Shown here: positions 43,586 through 52,303 of the stretch, piece after piece
Layout of the letters: every line of letters starts with the position of its first letter
Position numbering within the stretch: position 1 is the first letter of the stretch
Origin: JAWKWH01 sp041397625
GTDB lineage: Bacteria > Pseudomonadota > Alphaproteobacteria > Rhizobiales > Rhizobiaceae
Reading direction: 5' to 3'
Assembly: GCA_041397625.1 (NCBI GenBank)
Contig: JAWKWH010000002.1
Span: 558,001 to 622,000 of the forward strand
Length of the DNA: 64,000 bases
The notes under the pieces: model-generated
The model's input: the letters and a program-made list of their open reading frames with translations, nothing else
Databases searched by the model: none
What the model was told of the DNA's origin: nothing
Position numbers and translations under genes: made by a program

Positions 43586-44677
43586 TCAGGCCGCCTCCGC
43601 CTCGCTCAGTTCCTCGTCGTCAGGCAGCGTCTCGGGTTCGAGCCATTTCAGGATCAGTTCGTAGGCGACGGCCACGATGACCGGCCCCAGGAACACGCCG
43701 ACGACCCCGAATTCCAGCATGCCGCCAAGCGCGCCGAGAAAGGCAAGCGACGCGGGCAGGTCGTTGTCCCTGCTGACCAGCATCGGTCGGACAAGGTTGT
43801 CGGTCAGATTGACGACGATCAACCCCCACAGAAAGACGAACGCCGCCATCCCGACCTGGTCGCCGGCAAAGAGCCAGATCGAGATCGGCAACCAGATCAG
43901 CACCGGTCCGACCTGGATGAGCGACAGGATGAAGGTGATGCCGGCGAGGATCATCCATCCGGGAACGCCGGCGATCACGTAGGAAACGGTCGCGACCAGC
44001 GTCTGCGCCAGCGCCGCGCCGAGTACGCCGCGCACCGCCTGCCGCGTCGTCGCGACCGAATGAACGGCAAGGCGGTGGGCGAACTTGCCGCCGATCTTCA
44101 GGAACAGTTTGGACGCCAGCTGCGCCACGCGTTCGGAACGATAGACCAGGATCATCGCCAGAAGGATGCCGATGGCGAACTCGAAGACGAACACGCCGAG
44201 CAGGTCGAACTCGTGGAGAAGCCAGAGCAGGACAGCCTTCAACTCCTGTTCGAAATGGGTTGCGGTTCCGGCCGCGTCGGAGAAAAGCGATTGCCAGATT
44301 TCGGCAAGATGCGGACCGACCGCCGGCAATGTCTCCAGGCTTCCAATGGAGATGCTGTCGACTACCGACACGCTCTCCAGCCAGCCGAGCGCGCCGGGCA
44401 AATAGGCAAGCATGGTGCGCGCCAATCCGATCGCCGGGATCAAGATGCAAAGGAACAGCACGAGCCCCATCAGCCACGCGGCAAGCAGCCGGCGGCCGTT
44501 CAGTTTGGCGACCAGCCATTCGAAGCGGGGCGCAATCGCAACCGCCAGCATCGCCGCCCACAGCAAGGCGGGCAGGAACGGCATCAAGGTCAGGAAGGCC
44601 ACGGCCAGTACTGCCAGCAGAAGGCCGACGGGCAGCAGCCGTTCGATCAGCGTCAGGCGGGATAGCGGTATTCTCAT
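43586..44677 (-). CDS. AI-2E family transporter (PerM/YdiK type)
   Basis: A 363-residue integral membrane protein with about 8 hydrophobic segments, a typical AI-2 exporter superfamily permease. Characteristic blocks: LLWAAMLAVAIAPRFEWLV near the N-terminus and the C-terminal LGALGGMLEFGVVGVFLGPVIVAVAYELI. The start at 44677 (MRIPLSRLTLIERLLP) follows GGAG at 7 bp; an ATG four codons upstream is possible. The actual substrate is unknown despite the family name. Its stop is followed at once by the phage tape-measure remnant. Confidence 0.9.
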   Translation of the reverse strand: MRIPLSRLTLIERLLPVGLLLAVLAVAFLTLMPFLPALLWAAMLAVAIAPRFEWLVAKLNGRRLLAAWLMGLVLFLCILIPAIGLARTMLAYLPGALGWLESVSVVDSISIGSLETLPAVGPHLAEIWQSLFSDAAGTATHFEQELKAVLLWLLHEFDLLGVFVFEFAIGILLAMILVYRSERVAQLASKLFLKIGGKFAHRLAVHSVATTRQAVRGVLGAALAQTLVATVSYVIAGVPGWMILAGITFILSLIQVGPVLIWLPISIWLFAGDQVGMAAFVFLWGLIVVNLTDNLVRPMLVSRDNDLPASLAFLGALGGMLEFGVVGVFLGPVIVAVAYELILKWLEPETLPDDEELSEAEAA

Positions 44678-44897
44678 GCAAAGCTCCATCTCATGGCGGC
44701 CGGGCGTGGTGAAGCGGCTGCACCGACAATCGCGCCGGCGCCTCCCGCCAGCGGCAGGCTTCAGAATATGGAGGCAGCGCCCGCTCGCAAAGCCCCGATT
44801 TCCCGGGAGTTCCGATCCGCCGTTCCGTCAGGCCGAAACATCGGCATTGCCGACGGCGGCCGGGCCAGACCGGCGGCGGGCTGCTCGCCCATATGTT

Positions 44898-45383
44898 TCA
44901 CGAAGCAAACTCCAGATCCGCCGGCGCGATCAAAACGCCGAAGCGCTGGCACCAGATCACCACGCTTGGAAAGTCCTTCAGGTCGAGGCCGGCGGGAACC
45001 GCATAGTTCTGACTGCCCTTGAAGGCTCTGAGCCTGCCGAGATCGACATACATCGTGTTGTCGACATCGGCGGTCGAGCGGATCGCCGGCTTCGGTACCA
45101 GATAGACGTGATAGTCCGGTCCCGGGCCAACCTCGAAATCCTCTTCCAGATAGACCAGGCGCTCGAATACCCGCACGCCACCGGCGCCATAGTGGATCGG
45201 ATCGGAGGGGTTGGCGTGGATGAAGGCGCCGCTGGCCAGCGGCTTGCCGTCCCCGGCTCGCGCCAGCTCCTCCTTCGCCTCCGGCGGCGGAAAGATGTAG
45301 GGAAAGGCAAAGATGCCGACCGCAACGCCGAAAGCGGTGCCGAAAATGCCGCCCAGAAAGAACACCGCCAGCCAGCGTCCCAT
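44898..45383 (-). CDS. DM13-domain membrane-anchored protein
   Basis: A 161-residue protein with an N-terminal membrane anchor (about 7-30) and a DM13 domain (about 50-160; HYGAGGVRVFERLVYLEEDFEVGPGPDYHVYLVPK, VIWCQRFGVLIAPADL). DM13 proteins are thought to bind or shuttle electrons at the cell surface. The start at 45383 (MGRWLAVFFLGGIFG) has a GGAGGAG site; the frame extends further upstream without support. It is separated by 271 bp from the divergent grxD. Confidence 0.88.
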   Translation of the reverse strand: MGRWLAVFFLGGIFGTAFGVAVGIFAFPYIFPPPEAKEELARAGDGKPLASGAFIHANPSDPIHYGAGGVRVFERLVYLEEDFEVGPGPDYHVYLVPKPAIRSTADVDNTMYVDLGRLRAFKGSQNYAVPAGLDLKDFPSVVIWCQRFGVLIAPADLEFAS

Positions 45384-45654
45384 CGCTTCTCCTCCTCCAC
45401 GGCCGTCGCTGCGGCCGATCCTACACCGGTTTGCCGCGGCAACGCCATCGCTGCCGGCTGTCCCTTTGGCGTTTCCTTTGAACCTTCCGGCGCGCCGACG
45501 CGATACAACGGTACCGGCGGCGGACGCCGACGCCTGCCCCTGCCGCCGGTTTCTGATGCCGCATTGCACCTTGGCCTGCGCTGACATAGATAGTGGTGGT
45601 CAGAAACAGATGTTCGCCGGGCCTTGAACCCGGCCGCAGCAGAGGACGGATCAG

Positions 45655-45990
45655 ATGAGCGGAATTGCGGAATTCATCGACAACGAGGTCAAGAGCAACG
45701 ATGTCGTGTTGTTCATGAAGGGCACGCCGGGCTTTCCGCAATGCGGCTTTTCCGGCCAGGTCGTGCAGATCCTCGACTATCTCGGCGTCGACTATCACGG
45801 CGTCAACGTTCTCGCCTCCGACGAGATGCGCCAGGGTATCAAGGAATTTTCCAACTGGCCGACCATCCCGCAGCTCTACGTGAAGGGCGAGTTCGTCGGC
45901 GGCTGCGACATCGTGCGCGAGATGTTTCAGGCCGGCGAGTTGCAGTCGTATCTCGGCGAGAAGGGCGTAGCGACCAAGGGCGCGGCCTGA
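45655..45990 (+). CDS. grxD: Monothiol glutaredoxin (Grx4 type)
   Basis: A 111-residue CGFS-type glutaredoxin that binds and transfers [2Fe-2S] clusters with BolA-type partners. The active Cys30 lies in FPQCGFSGQ; the glutathione-binding TIPQLYVKGEFVGGCDIV follows. In many rhizobia bolA precedes grxD, but no bolA lies in the 271 bp upstream here. Its stop overlaps the ATG of ytoQ (TGATG). Confidence 0.96.
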   Translation: MSGIAEFIDNEVKSNDVVLFMKGTPGFPQCGFSGQVVQILDYLGVDYHGVNVLASDEMRQGIKEFSNWPTIPQLYVKGEFVGGCDIVREMFQAGELQSYLGEKGVATKGAA

Positions 45991-46472
45991 TGAGCTGGTC
46001 CGTCTATCTTTCCGGCGAAATCCATACCGACTGGCGCGAGGCGATCGAGGCCGGCGCCAAGAATGCCGGCTTGCCGGTGCTGTTTGCCGGGCCGGTGACC
46101 CACCACGAAGCGTCCGACGATTGCGGCGTCGCCATCCTGGGCGGAGAGCCGGACAAGTTCTGGCACGATCACAAGGGCGCGCAGATGAACGCCATCCGTA
46201 CGCGCACGCTGATCGGCAAGGCCGACATCGTCGTCGTTCGCTTCGGCGACAAGTACAAGCAGTGGAACGCCGCCTTCGACGCCGGCTATGCCGCGGCGCT
46301 CGGCAAGCCGCTCATCGTCATGCATCCGCCGGAGCATCAGCATGCGCTGAAGGAGGTGGACGCCGCCGCGCTTGCCGTCACCCAGACACCTGAAGAGGTG
46401 GTCGAAATCCTGCGATACGTCATCGATGGCGATCTGAAGGGCTATACCGACCGCGCCGAGGCGGCCGAGTAG
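45990..46472 (+). CDS. YtoQ family protein
   Basis: A 160-residue protein of the YtoQ family (nucleoside 2-deoxyribosyltransferase-like fold). Conserved segments: VYLSGEIHTDWREAI, FAGPVTHHEASDDCG, DIVVVRFGDKYKQWNAAFDAGYAAALGKPLIVMHP. The biochemical role is unknown. The start codon overlaps the grxD stop, so translation is coupled; the pairing hints at a redox- or Fe-S-linked context, but that is inference. Confidence 0.9.
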   Translation: MSWSVYLSGEIHTDWREAIEAGAKNAGLPVLFAGPVTHHEASDDCGVAILGGEPDKFWHDHKGAQMNAIRTRTLIGKADIVVVRFGDKYKQWNAAFDAGYAAALGKPLIVMHPPEHQHALKEVDAAALAVTQTPEEVVEILRYVIDGDLKGYTDRAEAAE

Positions 46473-46541
46473 ACCAAATCGGATTTCATCTCGTGAAGCC
46501 GGCCGCCGCGCCGGCTTTATTGTTGCGGAACGGACCAGCCC

Positions 46542-47795
46542 ATGGACGCCATCAAAGCCCGACAAACCGATCCGAAGGATGCCGGTCTGCCCGGATCGCG
46601 CGCCGAATTCATCGCCATGATCGCCAGCCTGATGGCGATCAACGCGATTGCGATCGACATCATGCTGCCCGCCCTGCCCGACATGGGCGCGGCGCTGGGC
46701 GTGGCAAACGAGAATTCGCGCCAATATGTGCTGACATCCTACTTTCTCGGCTTCGGATTTGCGCAGCTCGCATTCGGCCCGCTGGCCGATCGCTTCGGCC
46801 GCAAACTGCCACTGCAAATCGGCATGGCGATCTATGTCATCGCGGCGGTCGCCGCGATCATGGTGTCCGATTTCAACATGCTGCTTGCCGCGCGCTTCGT
46901 TCAGGGCGTCGGCGCCGCGTCGACACGCGTGCTTTCGGTCGCCATCGTTCGCGACATTTTCGGCGGCCGGCGCATGGCCGAGATCATGTCGCTGGTGATG
47001 ATGGTGTTCATGGTCGCGCCGGTCGTCGCGCCGGCGGCGGGCCAGGTCATCATCCTCTTCGCCGACTGGCACATGATCTTCCTGTTCATGGCGGTCACCT
47101 GCGCGGCGATCATGCTGTGGGTCAGCCTGCGCCTGCCGGAAACGCTGCCCGTCGAGCGACGAACACCGCTGGTGCCGGGCGAGGTCGCCGCGGCATTCCT
47201 GACCGTGTTCACCAACCGGATGTCGCTCTGCTACGCGCTGGCGACCATGTTCATCTTCGGATCGCTGTTCGGCTTCATCGCGGCAGCACAGCAGATCTAT
47301 GTCGGGATTTACGGACTGAGCGTGTGGTTTCCCCTCGCCTTCGCCCTGATCGCCGGCGTGATGGCCACTTCGTCCTACATCAATTCGCGCCTGGTTTGGC
47401 GTCTCGGCATGCGCCGGCTGTCGCACGGCGCCCTCATCGGCTATGCGCTGGCGACACTCTCCTGGTGGCTGCTCAGCCTGTCGGCAGGGCCACTGCCCTT
47501 CTGGCTGTTCATGACGCTGTTGTCGTTGATCTTCTTCTTCTTTGGCTGGATCGGCGCCAATTTCAACGCCATGGCCATGGAGCCTCTCGGCGCCATTGCC
47601 GGCACCGGCTCGGCCGTGCTCGGCTTTCTGCAAACCGCGGGCGGCAGCCTGGTCGGAGCGCTGATCGGCCAATCCTTCGACGGCACCGTCACACCGGTCG
47701 CGTTCGGTTTCCTGATCGTGTCGCTGGCGGCAATCGGCCTGGTTCTGTTCGCCGAACGCGGCCGGCTTTTCAAGGCCCACAACGATCCGGTTTGA
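46542..47795 (+). CDS. Bcr/CflA family multidrug efflux MFS transporter
   Basis: A 417-residue 12-helix MFS antiporter of the Bcr/CflA (DHA1) type. Motif A GPLADRFGRKLPLQIG follows helix 2; motif D1-like AIDIMLPALPDMGAAL is in helix 1; motif C-like VMMVFMVAPVVAPAAGQ is in helix 5. Members export chloramphenicol, bicyclomycin or sulfonamides; the substrate here cannot be told. It lies 69 bp after ytoQ. Confidence 0.92.
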   Translation: MDAIKARQTDPKDAGLPGSRAEFIAMIASLMAINAIAIDIMLPALPDMGAALGVANENSRQYVLTSYFLGFGFAQLAFGPLADRFGRKLPLQIGMAIYVIAAVAAIMVSDFNMLLAARFVQGVGAASTRVLSVAIVRDIFGGRRMAEIMSLVMMVFMVAPVVAPAAGQVIILFADWHMIFLFMAVTCAAIMLWVSLRLPETLPVERRTPLVPGEVAAAFLTVFTNRMSLCYALATMFIFGSLFGFIAAAQQIYVGIYGLSVWFPLAFALIAGVMATSSYINSRLVWRLGMRRLSHGALIGYALATLSWWLLSLSAGPLPFWLFMTLLSLIFFFFGWIGANFNAMAMEPLGAIAGTGSAVLGFLQTAGGSLVGALIGQSFDGTVTPVAFGFLIVSLAAIGLVLFAERGRLFKAHNDPV

Positions 47796-47819
47796 CGGGG
47801 CCGCCAGGCGCCGAGGAAC

Positions 47820-48686
47820 TCAGTCGCCCGCGGCGGCGCCCGAAGGGTGCAGCCTGGCGAAGTCGAAGATGCGGCGGTCGAGCAGATGGCTCGGGCGCAC
47901 GGTCGCCAGCGCGCGGATCATCGTGTCCTTGCGGCCGGGCATGCGGCGCTCGATATCGGCCAGCATGGCCTTCATAACATTGCGCTGCAGCCCGTCCTGG
48001 CTGCCGCACAGATCGCAGGGAATGATCGGGAATTCGAGTGCATCGGCAAATTTCGCCAGGTCGGCCTCGGCGCAGAAGGCCAGCGGCCGCAACACTTTCA
48101 CGTCGCCTTCGTCATTGAGCAGTTTGGGCGGCATCGCCGCCAGCCGGCCACCGTGGAACAGGTTCATGAGGAAGGTCTCGAGGATGTCCTCGCGATGATG
48201 ACCGAGCACCAGCGACGAACAGCCCTCCTCGCGGGCGATGCGATAGAGATGGCCGCGCCGCAACCGCGAGCACAGCGAACAGTAGGTGCTGTTTTCGGGC
48301 AGCTTTTCCGTCACCACCGAAAACGTATCCTGATACTCGATGCGGTGCGGTACGCCGTGTTCGGCCAGGAACCCGGGCAGGACATGCTTGGGGAAGCCGG
48401 GCTGGCCCTGGTCGAGATTGCAGGCAAGCAGATCCACAGGCAGGAGACCCCGCCATTTGAGGTCGAGAAGCACCGCCAGCAGCCCATAGGAATCCTTGCC
48501 ACCCGACAGCGCCACGAGCCAGCGCTCGCCTGGCACGGCCATGGCGAAGTCCGCGATCGCCTGGCGTGCCTGGCGCAGAAGCCGCTTGCGCAGCTTGCCG
48601 AATTCCACCGTGTCGGGCGCGTCGCGAAAGAGTTTCGGACACTCCGCTTCCTCGACGGCGCCGGCAATCGCGGTCTGGATGGTCAC
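47820..48686 (-). CDS. ttcA: tRNA 2-thiocytidine(32) synthetase TtcA
   Basis: A 288-residue PP-loop ATPase that thiolates C32 of some tRNAs using a [4Fe-4S] cluster. The PP-loop is LSGGKDSYGLLAVLLDL (residues about 60-76). The cluster cysteines are in YCSLCSRLRRG and PCDLCGSQDG. It overlaps the end of the methyltransferase gene by 4 bp (ATGA), so the two are co-translated. Confidence 0.95.
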   Translation of the reverse strand: MTIQTAIAGAVEEAECPKLFRDAPDTVEFGKLRKRLLRQARQAIADFAMAVPGERWLVALSGGKDSYGLLAVLLDLKWRGLLPVDLLACNLDQGQPGFPKHVLPGFLAEHGVPHRIEYQDTFSVVTEKLPENSTYCSLCSRLRRGHLYRIAREEGCSSLVLGHHREDILETFLMNLFHGGRLAAMPPKLLNDEGDVKVLRPLAFCAEADLAKFADALEFPIIPCDLCGSQDGLQRNVMKAMLADIERRMPGRKDTMIRALATVRPSHLLDRRIFDFARLHPSGAAAGD

Positions 48687-49663
48687 CGTGCAAAACTCCC
48701 GGCGAGGTACTCGGAGAAATGTTCCGCGATCTGCTCCGGCCTGTCAAACCGGCGCGATGCGAACATCTCGCCGAGCCGCTGCCGGACTTTCTCCACCCCC
48801 CTGCCGATCGCCGATCCGTCGGTTGGACGCGGCAAGGCATGGCGGTAGTGGTCGGCCAGCGCGTTGAACGTGAACTGCGCCTTGGGACGGTTGACGATAT
48901 CGCGCGGCCCCGAGGCGATGATCGCCTTGCGAAAGAAGCCCATCGTCTCGCCGGCATTGGCGCGCAGGGAGCCAGGATGCTCTTCAAGGCCGGCAAGAAG
49001 CGCCGCAGCGCGCAAATTCCACGGATTGAAGTTGAAGATGTGGCCGAAATGGAAAATCCTGCCTCGCATCTTAGCCGCGGCTTCCCGGTCGATGTTCGGC
49101 ACTTCGATGTAGATGAGCCCGTCATCGCTCAGCCAGCGCCGCAGCGTTTTCAGCGACCGGACCGGATCGCGCATGTGCTCCAGCACATGGCTCAGACGAA
49201 TGAGATCGAAACTGCCGTCGGAGAAGTCGCTTTCCTCGAGCGTCTGGGAACGGACGGAAAGGCCGAGCCTGTCGCGGCAATAGGCCGAGTATTTTTCGTC
49301 CGGCTCGATGCCCAGGCAATCGATGCCGATATTGCTCGCCAGATACATGAATTCGCCGCTGCCCGCACCCATGTCGAGACAGCGTTCGCGGTCACGATAG
49401 AAGTCGCGGAAGGCGTTGATATGCTTGGCCATGTAGCTGAAATTGCGCCATACCTGCCGCATGCGCGGTTCGGCCAGCCCCTTGTATTGCGTGCGGTAGT
49501 CCGTGCGGTAGAATTGCGCCAGCTCCCCGTCGGAGGGAATGGGATCGTTGACGACGATGCCGCAATCCATGCAGATCACCGTCCTCAACGGTCCGCCATT
49601 GCGGCTTTGCTCGGAGACCACAGGTCTCTCGACGCCGCCACACAACGGACAGGAATCAGACAA
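48683..49663 (-). CDS. Class I SAM-dependent methyltransferase with N-terminal zinc-ribbon-like motif
   Basis: A 326-residue protein. An N-terminal C-P-L-C-G ... C-M-D-C-G pair (CPLCGG, VICMDCGIV) looks like a zinc ribbon, as in sugar or natural-product C-methyltransferases. A Rossmann SAM-binding site LDMGAGSGEFMYLASN and DLIRLSHVLEHMRDP follow. The start is taken as TTG 49663 because GGGAG precedes it at 8 bp; ATG 49702 or 49753 would add N-terminal residues, the last being upstream of the rpsD terminator. The substrate is unknown. It overlaps ttcA by 4 bp. Confidence 0.85.
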   Translation of the reverse strand: MSDSCPLCGGVERPVVSEQSRNGGPLRTVICMDCGIVVNDPIPSDGELAQFYRTDYRTQYKGLAEPRMRQVWRNFSYMAKHINAFRDFYRDRERCLDMGAGSGEFMYLASNIGIDCLGIEPDEKYSAYCRDRLGLSVRSQTLEESDFSDGSFDLIRLSHVLEHMRDPVRSLKTLRRWLSDDGLIYIEVPNIDREAAAKMRGRIFHFGHIFNFNPWNLRAAALLAGLEEHPGSLRANAGETMGFFRKAIIASGPRDIVNRPKAQFTFNALADHYRHALPRPTDGSAIGRGVEKVRQRLGEMFASRRFDRPEQIAEHFSEYLAGSFAR

Positions 49664-49713
49664 GCCGAATTCTCCCTCGCCACCGGACCCGGTTACCAGC
49701 ATTTGAGCGCATG

Positions 49714-49739
49714 AAAAAGGCCGCGTGATAAGCGGCCTT
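49714..49739 (-). terminator. Rho-independent terminator of rpsD
   Basis: On the minus strand, perfect 8-bp stem AAGGCCGC / GCGGCCTT with a seven-base loop TTATCAC, followed by TTTTT. It lies 39 bp beyond the rpsD stop, between rpsD and the methyltransferase gene. Confidence 0.9.
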
Positions 49740-49777
49740 GTTCGCTCGGGCATCGAAGCGCCCGCAAATCCGTCAGG

Positions 49778-50395
49778 TCAGCGCGAGTAGAACTCGACGA
49801 CCAGGTTCGGTTCCATCTGCACCGCGTAGGGCACGTCGGCGAGACCGGGAATGCGCAGATAGGTGGCCGTCATCTTGTTGTGATCGGCCTCGATATAGTC
49901 CGGCACGTCGCGCTCGGCGAGCTGCGTCGCCTCGATCACCATGGCGATCTGCCTCGACTTCTCTCGTATCTCGATCACGTCGCCCGGCTTGCAGCGGAAG
50001 GAGGGGATGTTGGTGCGCCGGCCGTTGACCGAAACATGGCCGTGATTGACGAACTGGCGCGCGGCGAAGATCGTCGGTACGAATTTCGCCCGGTAGACGA
50101 CTGCGTCGAGGCGCGATTCGAGCAGGCCGATCAGCGTTTCGGGCGTGTCGCCCTTGCGGCGGTCGGCTTCCTCATAGATTTTGCGGAACTGCTTTTCGGA
50201 AATATCGCCGTAATGGCCCTTCAGCTTCTGCTTGGCGCGCAACTGCACACCGAAGTCGGACAGCTTGCCCTTGCGGCGCTGGCCATGTTCGCCGGGGCCG
50301 TATTCGCGACGGTTGACCGGGGACTTCGGGCGGCCCCAGACGTTTTCGCCCATGCGGCGGTCGAGTTTGTACTTTGAAGATTCGCGCTTGCTCAT
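49778..50395 (-). CDS. rpsD: 30S ribosomal protein S4
   Basis: A 205-residue S4, a primary 16S rRNA-binding ribosomal protein. The start at 50395 (MSKRESSKYKLDRRMGENVWGRPKSPVNRREYGPGEHG) has AAGGA at 6-8 bp; an ATG two codons upstream is dismissed. The central S4 RNA-binding domain reads RLDAVVYRAKFVPTIFAARQFVNHGHVSVNGR. It is isolated, not within a ribosomal-protein cluster, with its own terminator. Confidence 0.98.
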   Translation of the reverse strand: MSKRESSKYKLDRRMGENVWGRPKSPVNRREYGPGEHGQRRKGKLSDFGVQLRAKQKLKGHYGDISEKQFRKIYEEADRRKGDTPETLIGLLESRLDAVVYRAKFVPTIFAARQFVNHGHVSVNGRRTNIPSFRCKPGDVIEIREKSRQIAMVIEATQLAERDVPDYIEADHNKMTATYLRIPGLADVPYAVQMEPNLVVEFYSR

Positions 50396-50531
50396 TCGCA
50401 TTTCCTTTCAATACGCTGTGCTCGATACTTCATGTACCGGGCGAAGGAAACGCGCCCTCCTCTGACGGCCGTTTTCGCCGTCTGACAGGATGATCCACGC
50501 ACGCTTTGCGAAACCATCCACGGGACACGTC
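50396..50531 (-). promoter_or_regulatory. rpsD leader with GACGGC/GCCGTC hairpin
   Basis: Upstream of rpsD and below the murI terminator, a hairpin GACGGC-CGTTTTC-GCCGTC spans 50464-50482; with one T.T mismatch it extends to 8 bp. S4 autoregulates by leader binding in other bacteria; a similar role is possible but not shown. Confidence 0.4.
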
Positions 50532-50561
50532 AAAAAAATATGCGGGCCGAAACGCCCCGCA
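50532..50561 (-). terminator. Rho-independent terminator of the trmJ-murI unit
   Basis: On the minus strand, stem TGCGGG / CCCGCA (50541-50546 with 50556-50561) around a nine-base loop, followed by TATTTTTTT (seven T at 50532-50538). It lies 46 bp after the murI stop and separates it from rpsD. Confidence 0.85.
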
Positions 50562-50607
50562 CGCGCGGTTCCATAGGCCAAGTGCCGCGGCAAGTCAATC
50601 GCGCGTT

Positions 50608-51399
50608 CTAGGCTGGCTCCAGTCCGAACCCCTTGACCAGTCGCGCCAGTTCTTCCGGTGGATTGCCGGACGTGAACACGGCCATGTCCGGTTCGTCCCG
50701 GCTGTCGCCCTGCGGCAGGTCGCCGGCCAGCACCAACGCCCGACGCGCAATCGCTTCCGACGTGTCGATCCAGTCGACCGGCCACGGCGCCATCTTGCGC
50801 ATGCGGTTGACCAGAAACGGATAATGCGTGCAGGCCAGCACGACGATGTCGGTGCGCCGGCCGCCCTGTTCGACGAAGCAGGGCGCAATTTCGGCGGCCA
50901 CAGCCGCCTCGTCGACAAAGCCCTCGCGCATATAGGTCTCCGCCAGCGCCGCCAGATGCTGGCTGCCGACAAGGCGCACATGGCATTTCGACGCATACTG
51001 GCTGATCAGGTCGCGCGTATATTGCCGCGCCACCGTACCCGGCGTTGCCAGAACCGAGACGAGGCCAGAGCGCGTGCGCTCGGCGGCGGGCTTGATGGCC
51101 GGCACCGTGCCGACGAAAACCTCGTCGGGGTAGACCCCGCGCAGATGGTCGATCGCCAGCGTCGAGGCGGTGTTGCAGGCGATGACGATCATCGCCGGAT
51201 CGTGCGCCGTAATCAGGTCGCCGAACAGGCCGGTCATGCGCTCGAGCAGTTCCGGCTCCTTCCATGCGCCGTATGGAAACGCCGCATCGTCGGCGACATA
51301 GACGAAACGGTGGGCGGGCATCAGCACCCGCGCCTCGCGCAGCACCGTCAGCCCGCCGATGCCGGTATCGAAAACGAGGATCGGGCCCTGCCTATTCAT
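50608..51399 (-). CDS. murI: Glutamate racemase
   Basis: A 263-residue racemase making D-glutamate for peptidoglycan. The two catalytic cysteines are in IACNTAST and VLACTHYPF. The start is ATG 51399 (MNRQGPILVFDTGIGG), with GGAG at 6 bp; an ATG two codons earlier sits directly on that site. It overlaps the 3' end of trmJ by 8 bp, indicating one transcript. Confidence 0.96.
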   Translation of the reverse strand: MNRQGPILVFDTGIGGLTVLREARVLMPAHRFVYVADDAAFPYGAWKEPELLERMTGLFGDLITAHDPAMIVIACNTASTLAIDHLRGVYPDEVFVGTVPAIKPAAERTRSGLVSVLATPGTVARQYTRDLISQYASKCHVRLVGSQHLAALAETYMREGFVDEAAVAAEIAPCFVEQGGRRTDIVVLACTHYPFLVNRMRKMAPWPVDWIDTSEAIARRALVLAGDLPQGDSRDEPDMAVFTSGNPPEELARLVKGFGLEPA

Positions 51400-52204
51400 C
51401 GCCATCTCCGCCGCGCTGCGGCGAGTGGGCGCCGCGCGGCTCTTTCGGCGTGAACCTGTCGAGCGAACGGATGACGCCGCGCAGCACCTTGATCTCCGCC
51501 TCGCCGAAACCGGGCCTTGTCAGCACGGCGCGCAGGTTGTCGACCATCTTCGGCCGCTTGTCGGCCGGGCGGAAATAGCCACGCACGGCAAGTGCCTCCT
51601 CGAGTTGGTCGAACATGCCGTGCAGCATGTGTTTGGGCGCCGGCTCCACCGCCGGCCCGCTGAAGGCGGTCGCCGTCTCGTCTTCCATGCCGGATTTCAT
51701 CCATTCATAGGCCATCAGCAGCACAGCCTGGGCGATGTTGAGCGAGGCGAATGCCGGGTTGACCGGAAAGGTGACGATTTCGTCGGCAAGGCCCACCTCC
51801 TCGGTGTCGAGGCCGAAGCGCTCGCGGCCGAACAGGACGCCGGTCCTGCCGCCCGCCTCTTCACGCGCCCTCAGCGCCCTGCCCGCTTCCACCGGCCCGC
51901 GCACCGGCTTGAAGCCGTCGCGCTCGCGCGCCGTCGTGGCGTAGACGAAATCGAGGTCGGCGATCGCCTCGCGCAGTGAACCGAACACCTCTGCGCCCGC
52001 GATGACATGGTCGGCGCGGCTGGCGGCGGCGGACGCCTTGTCGTTGGGCCAGCCGTCGCGAGGATTGACCAGGCGCAGGCGCGACAGGCCGAAATTGGCC
52101 ATGGCGCGCGCCACCATGCCGATATTCTCGCCGAGCTGCGGCTCGACGAGCACGATCGCCGGCCCGCCGGTCATCATTTCGCGCTTGCTGTCGGTGCCTG
52201 CCAT
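51392..52204 (-). CDS. TrmJ-type tRNA (cytidine/uridine-2'-O-)-methyltransferase
   Basis: A 270-residue SpoU/TrmH-family (trefoil-knot) RNA methyltransferase, probably TrmJ acting on position 32. Motifs: VLVEPQLGENIGMVARAMANFG (motif 1), GVLFGRERFGLDTEEVGLAD (motif 2), VTFPVNPAFASLNIAQAVLLMAYE (motif 3). A helical C-terminal extension follows. It is followed by murI with an 8-bp overlap. Confidence 0.9.
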   Translation of the reverse strand: MAGTDSKREMMTGGPAIVLVEPQLGENIGMVARAMANFGLSRLRLVNPRDGWPNDKASAAASRADHVIAGAEVFGSLREAIADLDFVYATTARERDGFKPVRGPVEAGRALRAREEAGGRTGVLFGRERFGLDTEEVGLADEIVTFPVNPAFASLNIAQAVLLMAYEWMKSGMEDETATAFSGPAVEPAPKHMLHGMFDQLEEALAVRGYFRPADKRPKMVDNLRAVLTRPGFGEAEIKVLRGVIRSLDRFTPKEPRGAHSPQRGGDGDE

Positions 52205-52303
52205 GAACGGTCTTGCCGGGACGGTGTCGGAGGGGTTTGCTGCCGCCTCACTGGCACAGGCGCGCTGAAAACGAAAGTGGCTCCGCTTTTCGACAGCCGC
52301 TCC

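Noticed and set aside
43633..43642. CGGGTTCGAG match to the tRNA-Glu T-arm, considered as an attR site
   Set aside because: It is only 10 bases and lies inside the AI-2E coding region, encoded by ordinary Glu-Pro-Glu codons; chance is the better explanation.
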